Assembly (NCBI GenBank): GCA_945896935.1
Contig: CAMDER010000126.1
Coordinates: forward strand, 1 to 5,123
Direction: 5' to 3'
Length of the DNA: 5,123 nucleotides
Source of the DNA: Bifidobacterium breve
Lineage (GTDB): Bacteria; Actinomycetota; Acidimicrobiia; Acidimicrobiales; Ilumatobacteraceae
The position numbers were made by a program, and so were the translations under genes. Every line of letters begins with the position of its first letter. The first letter of the stretch is position 1. Shown one piece after another: positions 1-5,123 of the stretch. The notes beneath the pieces are model-generated. The model saw nothing but the letters and a program-made list of their open reading frames with translations. It ran no database searches and was not told where the DNA came from.

Positions 1-44
1 CCCCAATACCCGATGTGCCAGCCAAGTTTGAGATCAGTCGTCAT
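1..44 (-). CDS. N-terminus of a probable LLM-class (luciferase-like) F420-dependent oxidoreductase, partial
   Basis: Reading leftward from an ATG at 44-42, the frame is open to the window edge and gives MTTDLKLGWHIGYWG. The core LKLGWHIGYWG is the typical first beta strand of actinobacterial luciferase-like flavin/F420-dependent oxidoreductases, which often begin with a (K/R)LG-x-x-x-GYWG motif. These TIM-barrel enzymes use reduced F420 or FMN for hydride transfer, and paralogues occur in steroid catabolic regions of mycobacteria. Only about 15 residues are visible, so the call rests on this one motif and on its divergent position next to an acyl-CoA dehydrogenase operon. No strong Shine-Dalgarno sequence precedes the ATG; the upstream bases on this strand are A/T-rich. 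It could be another family that happens to share the motif. Confidence 0.55.
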   Translation of the reverse strand, partial: MTTDLKLGWHIGYW

Positions 45-56
45 AGATATTTCACA

Positions 57-71
57 GTAGTTGGCAACGAC
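57..71. promoter_or_regulatory. Candidate operator: imperfect 15-bp palindrome
   Basis: The sequence GTAGTTGGCAACGAC has 7-bp arms (GTAGTTG and CAACGAC) around a central G, with one mismatch between the arms (A59 against G69). The inner GTTG-G-CAAC is perfect. It lies in the divergent intergenic region, about 12 bp upstream of the leftward start codon, and overlaps the -35-like TTGGCA. Size and position suit a TetR-type dimer, the regulator class that controls steroid and fatty-acid catabolic genes in actinobacteria. It does not match the mycobacterial KstR or KstR2 consensus as I know them. Chance occurrence is possible. Confidence 0.25.
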
Positions 72-122
72 ATTTCGGTGGGTCTTCTGCTAGAAACTTG
101 AGGGCACTATCAGGGGATTCCC

Positions 123-130
123 AGGGGGAA
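123..130 (+). promoter_or_regulatory. Ribosome binding site of the first dehydrogenase gene
   Basis: AGGGGGAA is a purine-rich Shine-Dalgarno-like sequence, with the G run ending 4 bases before the ATG at 133. It supports that start. The N-terminal residues that follow align with the usual start of this dehydrogenase family. Confidence 0.6.
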
Positions 131-132
131 AC

Positions 133-1308
133 ATGGATATCGGGTACACCGACGAACAGCAGGCGATGCGCACCGAGTTGCGCTCGTACTACCAGAAACT
201 CCTCGACGAAAAGACCGTCAAGGATCTGAGCACAAGCCACGGAATTGGCGAAACTCCGCGTCGCGTCTGGAAGCAGATGTGCGCCGATGGCTGGGCCGGA
301 ATTGGCTGGCCCAAAGATTTTGGTGGTCAGGGTCGTAGCGCCATCGAACAATTCATCTTCTTTGACGAGTCGATGCGCGCTGGCGCCCCGGTTCCGATGT
401 TGAGTATCAACACCGTTGGACCAACCCTCATGAACTTCGGTAGCGAACAGCAAAAAGAATTCTTCTTACCCAAGATCTTGAAGGGCGACTTGCACTTCTG
501 TATCGGATACAGCGAACCAGGTTCTGGCACCGACTTAGCCTCACTTCAAACTCGTGCCGTTCGTGACGGCGACGTGTACGTGGTGAATGGCCAAAAGATG
601 TGGACATCGTTATCAAGCGATGCCGACTATTGCTGGCTCGCCGTGCGCACCGACGCCGATGCCGCCAAGCACAAAGGCATCAGCATTCTCATCATGCCGA
701 TGAATACACCTGGCATCACATTGCAAAAACTCAACCTCATTGGCGAGCACGACATCAACGCAATGTTCCTTGATGACGTACGCATTCCAGTAGAGAACTG
801 TGTCGGTGGCGAAAACAAGGGCTGGACCCTCATCACGAACCAACTCAACCACGAGCGCGTGACGTTGTGTTCGACTGGTGTCATTGACCGTGCGCTTACC
901 GACACTCTCGAGTACGCCAAGACCACTCTCCTACCCGACGGTCGTCGTATCGCCGATCAAGAGTGGGTGCAGATGAACTTGGCACGAGTACACGCCAAGC
1001 TCGACGTCTTGCGCCTGATGAACTGGCAGTCAGCATGGGAAGCCACTCAAGGCAAACTTGATATCGGTCACTGTTCATCAATCAAGGTGTACGGAACCGA
1101 GTTCTACCTTGAAGCATTCAGACTGTTGTTTGAAATTCTTGGACCGACGGGTTATCTCGTACAAGGAACACCTGGCGCAGTTATTCGCGCCCGACTCGAG
1201 AGCATGTACCGCGGCATGCTCATCCTCACCTTTGGTGGCGGAACAAACGAAATGCAACGCGACCTCATCACAATGTTCTCTCTTGGATTCCCCCGGGCGG
1301 CCCGCTAA
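133..1308 (+). CDS. Acyl-CoA dehydrogenase, catalytic (alpha) subunit, FadE26/ChsE4-like
   Basis: This 391-residue acyl-CoA dehydrogenase should introduce the alpha,beta double bond into an acyl-CoA, with FAD as acceptor, in the cytoplasm. The N-terminal helical domain (about 1-120) includes GWPKDFGGQGRS at 58-69. The middle beta domain carries the FAD/substrate signature GYSEPGSGTD at 125-134 and NGQKMWTS at 152-159. The C-terminal helical domain has NQLNHERV at 236-243 and TFGGGTNEMQRD at 366-377. The glutamate position of the medium-chain enzyme (YEGT) is glycine here (Gly369). Glu241 in NHER sits where isovaleryl-CoA dehydrogenase has its base and is the likely catalytic residue. The usual Arg-x-x-Phe and HGGxG elements of the C-terminal domain are missing. 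From memory, the whole chain closely resembles mycobacterial FadE26 (ChsE4), the catalytic subunit of a cholesterol side-chain dehydrogenase. The stop codon overlaps the next start by one base, so the two chains should be co-translated as partners. Family assignment is firm; the substrate is inferred. Confidence 0.93.
   Translation: MDIGYTDEQQAMRTELRSYYQKLLDEKTVKDLSTSHGIGETPRRVWKQMCADGWAGIGWPKDFGGQGRSAIEQFIFFDESMRAGAPVPMLSINTVGPTLMNFGSEQQKEFFLPKILKGDLHFCIGYSEPGSGTDLASLQTRAVRDGDVYVVNGQKMWTSLSSDADYCWLAVRTDADAAKHKGISILIMPMNTPGITLQKLNLIGEHDINAMFLDDVRIPVENCVGGENKGWTLITNQLNHERVTLCSTGVIDRALTDTLEYAKTTLLPDGRRIADQEWVQMNLARVHAKLDVLRLMNWQSAWEATQGKLDIGHCSSIKVYGTEFYLEAFRLLFEILGPTGYLVQGTPGAVIRARLESMYRGMLILTFGGGTNEMQRDLITMFSLGFPRAAR
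1294..1304 (+). repeat. Small GC-rich palindrome before the overlapping start codon
   Basis: CGGGCGGCCCG is a perfect 11-bp palindrome around one central base. As RNA it could form a 4-bp CGGG/CCCG stem with a 3-base loop. It ends 3 bases before the start codon of the second dehydrogenase gene, where a Shine-Dalgarno sequence would normally lie and where none is seen. It is inside the coding sequence of the first gene and may be fortuitous. If real, it would favour translation of the second gene only by ribosomes finishing the first. Confidence 0.3.
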
Positions 1309-2357
1309 TGGATTTTTCACTTACCTCAGACCAAAACGAATTGCGCGCACTCGCTCGTCAGATCTTGACCGATGTGTGCACACCCGAACACCTCAAGCAG
1401 ATCGGCGCAACCGAAAGCGCAACCGACCTGGCATTGTGGCGCACACTCGCCGATGCCGGTCTAGTTGGTATCGGTCTGCCTGAATCGGTTGGTGGTGCCG
1501 GCCTTGGCATCATTGAAACCTCAGTAGTTCTTGAAGAAATCGGTCGAGTCGCTGCACCCGTACCGGCATTTGCCGTGATGGGTCTTGCAGCAAATGCACT
1601 CATTGCCTACCCCGAACTTCTTGAAGGTGTGGCCAGTGGCGAGACAATCGTGACTGCTGCTCTTCATGAGGCTGTTGGCGATGTTTTCAATCCGTCAACT
1701 GTTGTTGTTGAAGGAAAGATCACTGGTACCAAAGTATGTGTGCCCCACGGATTGCTTGCCAAGCGCTTTGTTGTGAGCGCGGCTGATGGTCTGTATTGCG
1801 TTGAAGCCAACGACCCCAACGTCACCATCACCCGCCAAGAGACAACGAGCGGCGTGCCTGATGCACTTGTTGTATTCAAGAACGCAACTGCAAAGTGTCT
1901 CGGTAATACCGGGGCAACAGCCGAGTTGATTAACCGCGGAATTGCTGCGGCCTGCATCATGACTTCGGGTGCTTGCCAATCTGCTTTGGCGCTCATGGCC
2001 GAATACGCCAAGGGACGCTTCCAATTCGAAAAGGCCATCGCGTCTTTCCAAGCTGTGAGTCAGCGCGCTGGCGATGCATACATCGATACCGAAGGTGTTC
2101 GATTGACAGCATGGCAAGCTGCATGGCGATTGAGCGAAGGACTCCCCGCCGATGAAGCAGTGTTGTCGGCCAAGTTCTGGGCGGCCGAAGGTGGCTGGCG
2201 TGTGATGCATGGTTCACACCATGTTCATGGCGGCGTTGGCGTTGACCGCGATTATCCGTTGCACCGCTATTTCTTGTTGCACAAGCAACTTGAATTGCAG
2301 TTGGGATCAACGCAGCCAAGCTTGGCGCGCTTGGGTCAGATTTTGGTTAATAACTGA
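1308..2357 (+). CDS. Acyl-CoA dehydrogenase-like beta subunit, FadE27/ChsE5-like
   Basis: This 349-residue chain has the acyl-CoA dehydrogenase fold but looks non-catalytic by itself. The N-terminal helical domain covers about 1-110. The middle domain (about 111-200) lacks the Glu-Pro-x-x-Gly-Ser-Asp flavin signature and the Trp-Thr-Ser motif. The C-terminal domain keeps EYAKGRFQF at 232-240, FQAVSQRAGDAYID at 247-260 and HVHGGVGVDRDYPLHRYF at 305-322. Arg237, Phe240, Gln248 and the HGG at 307-309 match the residues that, in homotetrameric enzymes, reach across to a neighbour's FAD. Neither known catalytic glutamate position is filled: LGST at 332-335 replaces YEGT, and the stretch near 209-211 is Asn-Arg-Gly. 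This is the pattern of FadE27 (ChsE5), the partner in alpha2beta2 steroid side-chain dehydrogenases. The start overlaps the previous stop (TAATG) without a clear Shine-Dalgarno, which suggests translational coupling and equal amounts of the two chains. Subunit role is inferred; the fold is certain. Confidence 0.9.
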   Translation: MDFSLTSDQNELRALARQILTDVCTPEHLKQIGATESATDLALWRTLADAGLVGIGLPESVGGAGLGIIETSVVLEEIGRVAAPVPAFAVMGLAANALIAYPELLEGVASGETIVTAALHEAVGDVFNPSTVVVEGKITGTKVCVPHGLLAKRFVVSAADGLYCVEANDPNVTITRQETTSGVPDALVVFKNATAKCLGNTGATAELINRGIAAACIMTSGACQSALALMAEYAKGRFQFEKAIASFQAVSQRAGDAYIDTEGVRLTAWQAAWRLSEGLPADEAVLSAKFWAAEGGWRVMHGSHHVHGGVGVDRDYPLHRYFLLHKQLELQLGSTQPSLARLGQILVNN

Positions 2358-2361
2358 CATC

Positions 2362-3042
2362 ATGGCGCAACCTATTCCTAATCCCAATCCAATATTGCCC
2401 GACGACCCGGAGTACTTGCCGATTCACACGCGCAACTACGAAGTGCGGGCGTTCAAAGTGAACGACAACGAAATTTTGTTGTGGGGCGCAGTGCGTGATG
2501 ACAAGCCGGCTGGCATGTATGTCCTCGAAGATTCAGAAACTCTCACCATCCATCACATGGTTGTGCAGTTACGTGTGTCGTATCCGATGATGGAAATTCT
2601 TGATGCTTCAGCCGAACTCAAAGAGTTCCCACATAAGGAATGTCCAGGGATTGCCATCAAGTACAAGGGCCTCATCGGTTTGTCAATCGCCCGCGGTTTC
2701 ACCCATAAGGTGCGCGAACTATTTGGTGGTCCACGTGGTTGCACTCATACGACTGCGTTGTTACAGGCGATGGGACCAGTTGCCATTCAATGTGGTTGGA
2801 GCATGCGTGTTGTCAAGATGACTGAAGCCTTCGAAACCGGAGCCGAGCGACCCGAGATGTCACCCGAGCAACGCGAAATGGGTTTCAAGTCGAACTTAAA
2901 TACCTGTCACATCTGGGATGAAGACGGCGAGCAAGTACGCAATATTCGTGCAGGCGTCGATATCGGTGCACCGTTGTCGGTGACTCGTCGACTTGAAAAA
3001 CTTGGCCGCGATACCGGCGAATGGGGTCGCGTTCGCGGCTAG
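2362..3042 (+). CDS. DUF2889 family protein, function unknown
   Basis: This 226-residue protein matches my recollection of the DUF2889 family, which has no established activity and often sits in catabolic clusters for aromatics, steroids and other acyl-CoA substrates. Visible family marks are IHTRNYEVRAF at 21-31, a Cys at 94 followed by KGLIGLSIARGF at 102-113, GGPRGCTHTTALLQAMGP at 122-139 and NTCHIW at 180-185. Cys94, Cys127, His129, Cys182 and His183 are candidate metal or catalytic residues, though this is only inference. There is no signal peptide or membrane segment, so it should be cytoplasmic. I chose the ATG at 2362 because it lies 4 bp after the preceding stop. The frame is open further upstream to 2209, but that extension would run inside the dehydrogenase gene and has no family-like sequence. 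No clear Shine-Dalgarno is seen. It is the last gene of the rightward operon. Confidence 0.85.
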   Translation: MAQPIPNPNPILPDDPEYLPIHTRNYEVRAFKVNDNEILLWGAVRDDKPAGMYVLEDSETLTIHHMVVQLRVSYPMMEILDASAELKEFPHKECPGIAIKYKGLIGLSIARGFTHKVRELFGGPRGCTHTTALLQAMGPVAIQCGWSMRVVKMTEAFETGAERPEMSPEQREMGFKSNLNTCHIWDEDGEQVRNIRAGVDIGAPLSVTRRLEKLGRDTGEWGRVRG

Positions 3043-3049
3043 TCGCTCG

Positions 3050-4636
3050 TTAACCAATCAGACGCAAGGCTTCGGCCTTGGCCCACTGATAGTCGGCTTT
3101 GCCCACTGGCGTGCGCTCGACGACTGGAACAAAGAAGACGGCTTTTGGACTCTTGTAGTCGGCAACGAGCGTTCGCGAGAATGTAACGATGTCTTCCACA
3201 CTTGGACTAGTGCCCTTGCGAAGTTGAACTAATGCTGTGACCTGCTCGCCCCAACGCTCGTTTGGCGTACCGATGACAACGGCATCGAACACTGCAGGAT
3301 GTTGCTTGAGCGCTGATTCAACTTCTTCGGGATAAATCTTTTCTCCACCCGAGTTAATGCACACCGAGCCACGACCGAGCAATGTGATCTGACCATCGTC
3401 TTCAATCTGAGCAAAGTCACCTGGGATGACCCAGCGCTTGCCATTGAATGTGCGGAAAGTTTCGGCAGTCTTCACTGGGTCTTTGAAATAGCCCAACGGA
3501 ATGTTTCCACTACGGGCCAACTTGCCCACTTCGCCGACGCCGCATTGACGACCGTCTTCAGTGATGACCGTCGTATCACTATTCATTGCGAACTTCGGAG
3601 AACTCATTGCCGACCCGTCGTCGGTTCGTGCACCGGCCGCACCAGTTTCGGAAGCACCGAAGCTGTCAAGAATCGCCACGTTTGGCAATGCTGCGCGAAT
3701 CTGTTCACGAACGCCAGTCGACAATGGTGCGCCACCATTACCAATAGCAAACAACATTGACAAGTCATACGTCGGTCGTGGTTCAGCAACGAGATGCTCA
3801 GCGAGCGGTCGAGCCATCGCGTCACCAATTGTTGATACCGACGTCACGACACCGTCAGCAACAAGCTGCCACACGTCGTGGGCGTCGAATCGCTTTTTTG
3901 TATAGAGAACAAAACAGCCGCCAGCGGTAATCGCATTACCCATGATCCACTGGCCACCGCCATGCATCATCGGACCAATCGACATCAAGCGAGCGCGAAA
4001 CGCCGAGGCAGCGGCTTCTTCGCCCAACTGTTCAATGCGATCAATCGGACGATTAGCGCGCGCCGAATTCATTGCACCAAGAATCACGTCTTCGTGACGC
4101 CACATCACGCCCTTGGGCATTCCGGTGGTTCCGCCCGTGTACAACACGTAGACGTCATCAGCAGTGCGACCCGGGAAATCACGATCGGGCGACGCAGCGG
4201 CCAATGCTGCTTCGTATTCTGCGCCAATCACTATGACATTGCGAAGGTTAGGCAAAGCATCACGAACATCGTTGATGGCGCTCAGATACTCGGGCTCGGC
4301 TATGACCGCAACGCAATCGGCGTTGTCATAGAGATAACGAAGCTCAGCAGCTACGTAGCGATAGTTGACGTTAATCGCGACAGCGCTGATCTTGGCGCAC
4401 GCATAAAACGCTTCGACCCATTCGTGCGTGTTTTGTGCATGTACACCCACATGCTCACCACGCTTGATGCCAATAGACAGCAGGTGATTCGCCAGACGCG
4501 TGATGCGTTCATCAAGTTCGGTAAAAGTGAACTTGACATCGTTAGTGATCAGTGCGGGTTCGTTCGGAATCGCATCGGCAATGACTTCAAAAAGGTCACC
4601 AAGTTGAATTGAGCGAGGGTAGGTCTTGTGGGCCAC
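3050..4636 (-). CDS. Acyl-CoA synthetase (AMP-forming), FadD19-like
   Basis: This 528-residue ANL-superfamily ligase should activate a carboxylic acid to its CoA thioester through an acyl-adenylate. All core motifs are present: the phosphate-binding loop YTGGTTGMPKG at 166-176 followed by MWRHED at 178-183; MMHGGGQW at 223-230; GDAMARPL at 271-278; DSFGASETG at 324-332; the ATP-ribose aspartate in PGD (Asp407); the hinge and C-terminal motif LGRGSVCINSGGEKIYPEEVE at 420-440; and the C-terminal catalytic lysine in PVGKADY (Lys513). From memory, the stretch around the phosphate loop and the hinge is closest to mycobacterial FadD19, a steroid side-chain CoA ligase. Similar ligases act on other bulky acids, so the substrate is not fixed. 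Translation begins at GTG, with GAGGG 6 bases upstream and the usual family N-terminus (LGDLFEVIADAIPNEPAL) after it. It lies 10 bp downstream of the edge gene on the same strand and is likely co-transcribed with it. Confidence 0.92.
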   Translation of the reverse strand: MAHKTYPRSIQLGDLFEVIADAIPNEPALITNDVKFTFTELDERITRLANHLLSIGIKRGEHVGVHAQNTHEWVEAFYACAKISAVAINVNYRYVAAELRYLYDNADCVAVIAEPEYLSAINDVRDALPNLRNVIVIGAEYEAALAAASPDRDFPGRTADDVYVLYTGGTTGMPKGVMWRHEDVILGAMNSARANRPIDRIEQLGEEAAASAFRARLMSIGPMMHGGGQWIMGNAITAGGCFVLYTKKRFDAHDVWQLVADGVVTSVSTIGDAMARPLAEHLVAEPRPTYDLSMLFAIGNGGAPLSTGVREQIRAALPNVAILDSFGASETGAAGARTDDGSAMSSPKFAMNSDTTVITEDGRQCGVGEVGKLARSGNIPLGYFKDPVKTAETFRTFNGKRWVIPGDFAQIEDDGQITLLGRGSVCINSGGEKIYPEEVESALKQHPAVFDAVVIGTPNERWGEQVTALVQLRKGTSPSVEDIVTFSRTLVADYKSPKAVFFVPVVERTPVGKADYQWAKAEALRLIG

Positions 4637-4641
4637 AGAAA

Positions 4642-4648
4642 TCCCTCT
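4642..4648 (-). promoter_or_regulatory. Ribosome binding site for the acyl-CoA synthetase, overlapping the upstream stop codon
   Basis: On the minus strand the sequence is AGAGGGA, whose GAGGG core ends 6 bases before the GTG start at 4636-4634. It supports that non-ATG start. Its first bases are shared with the TAG stop codon of the upstream gene (4649-4647), so a ribosome terminating there would sit on this site, which favours coupled translation. Confidence 0.6.
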
Positions 4649-5123
4649 ATTTCTTCACGAAGCCATCAAGCATGTCGGTGAAGCCATACTTTTCATGCGG
4701 TCCAATCGCCATGTTCTCGTACAAGCCGTAACCCTCATGGCGCTTGCCATCACGATCGGTGTAAGCAAACTTGGCCGAGTTATCAACGATGCCAAACAAG
4801 CGCATCGCACCTTCGGGGGTGGTCGTATCTAGGTGGAAGTTCTCAACCTTCAACGGACCCTGCCACATTCCGTGACGCCAATCGGCGTCATAGCCATAGC
4901 CAGTTCCGATACCAATATGAACTGGCAACAACGGTTCGATGTCAAGAGTTGTCACGTGACCATCATCGGCAACAACACGAATGACTCCACCAGTTGAGAA
5001 GCGCGAACCTTCGCGATATTCAAGATCGTGTTCGGGACGACCAAGATGTTCAATGCGTCCATCGGGCCAGATGCGTGTGGCTTCTTCCATCACGCGGCTG
5101 CCATCGGGATTTTCTTGCATGAT
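4647..5123 (-). CDS. C-terminal part of an uncharacterised protein, possibly DUF7064-type
   Basis: The frame is open to the right edge, so the true start lies outside; the in-frame ATG at 5120-5118 is probably internal. About 158 residues are visible. They form alternating short polar and hydrophobic stretches with many Gly, Asp and aromatic residues, as in a beta-rich fold. Examples are GGVIRVVADDGHVTTLDIEPLL at 44-65 (counted from that ATG) and YGLYENMAIGPHEKYGF at 131-147. The ending with Glu, Gly-Pro-His and Tyr-Gly-Phe recalls the DUF7064/DUF7065 proteins found near steroid and terpenoid catabolic genes, but I cannot confirm this. There is no membrane segment in the visible part. It lies upstream of the acyl-CoA synthetase, ten bases apart and with a shared Shine-Dalgarno/stop arrangement, so the two probably form one operon and act in one pathway. 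No function is proposed. Confidence 0.7.
   Translation of the reverse strand: MMQENPDGSRVMEEATRIWPDGRIEHLGRPEHDLEYREGSRFSTGGVIRVVADDGHVTTLDIEPLLPVHIGIGTGYGYDADWRHGMWQGPLKVENFHLDTTTPEGAMRLFGIVDNSAKFAYTDRDGKRHEGYGLYENMAIGPHEKYGFTDMLDGFVKK

Larger units (their letters stand above)
45..132. promoter_or_regulatory. Divergent intergenic (promoter/operator) region
   Basis: These 88 bp separate the start of the leftward oxidoreductase-like gene from the start of the rightward dehydrogenase operon, so both promoters should lie here or overlap the coding ends. TTGGCA at 61-66 resembles a -35 hexamer, but no convincing -10 element lies at 16-18 bp from it. TAGAAA at 91-96, preceded by TGC, looks like an extended -10 element but is 24 bp away. 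I therefore assign no specific promoter. A candidate operator palindrome in this region is listed separately. Confidence 0.5.

Noticed and set aside
23..100. Inverted pair CAAGTTT (23-29) and AAACTTG (94-100)
   Set aside because: Seven bases separated by 64 bp, one copy inside coding sequence; expected by chance and not matching a known operator.
52..453. A 133-codon minus-strand open frame spanning the divergent region and the start of the first dehydrogenase
   Set aside because: It runs antisense through the conserved N-terminal domain of the dehydrogenase and shows no recognisable motif. The better leftward start is the ATG at 44.
1695..2210. A 171-codon open frame on the minus strand inside the beta subunit gene
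   Set aside because: It is antisense to a clear dehydrogenase-like gene, rich in Cys/His/Arg/Ser without any motif, and has no credible ribosome binding site or neighbour relation.
2209..2361. Upstream extension of the DUF2889 reading frame
   Set aside because: It would overlap the preceding gene by about 150 bp, and the extra residues (Cys/Trp-rich) do not look like the family N-terminus; the ATG at 2362 fits operon spacing.
3004..3039. GC-rich inverted repeats (GCCGCG/CGCGGC; GCCG/CGGC) as a possible terminator
   Set aside because: The stems are short, the larger one has a 23-base loop, they lie inside the coding sequence, and no T tract follows on either strand.
3878..4612. A 244-codon open frame on the plus strand opposite the acyl-CoA synthetase
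   Set aside because: It lies wholly antisense to a gene with all ANL motifs, its translation shows no family-like pattern, and such long antisense frames arise from codon bias.

Overview
The window reads as a compact catabolic gene cluster from an actinobacterium of moderate GC content. The proteins resemble the acyl-CoA side-chain degradation machinery known from cholesterol-degrading Mycobacterium and Rhodococcus. A divergent gene at the left edge begins like an F420-dependent luciferase-like oxidoreductase, which also points to Actinomycetota. The GC content, roughly half by eye, is low for a mycobacterium. A member of Acidimicrobiia (for example an Ilumatobacter-like aquatic lineage) is my best guess, but this is inference only.

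Layout. Positions 1-44 hold the first codons of a leftward gene. Positions 45-132 are an 88-bp divergent intergenic region with a candidate operator palindrome and a Shine-Dalgarno site. A tightly packed rightward operon follows: an acyl-CoA dehydrogenase alpha subunit (133-1308), an acyl-CoA dehydrogenase-like beta subunit (1308-2357, overlapping by one base), and a DUF2889-family protein (2362-3042). A 7-bp convergent gap separates this from a leftward pair. That pair is a FadD19-like acyl-CoA synthetase (3050-4636, GTG start) and, upstream of it in transcription, the C-terminal part of a protein I can only place tentatively (4647 to the window edge). The window is almost fully coding. I see no RNA gene, mobile element, CRISPR array or intrinsic terminator.

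How the genes may work together. The synthetase would activate a bulky carboxylic acid to its CoA thioester. The two dehydrogenase polypeptides would together perform the first, FAD-dependent alpha,beta-dehydrogenation. Their sequences are complementary. The first carries the FAD and substrate signature motifs and a candidate catalytic glutamate, but lacks the Arg/Gln/HGG half of the FAD site. The second retains that half and lacks the rest. This is what is expected of an alpha2beta2 enzyme of the FadE26-FadE27 (ChsE4-ChsE5) type. A steroid or other terpenoid side chain is a plausible substrate by family resemblance, but no ring-degrading enzyme is present here to confirm it. I found no clearly novel system. 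The points most worth following are the split active site, the co-transcribed DUF2889 protein with conserved Cys/His motifs, and the unassigned edge protein.
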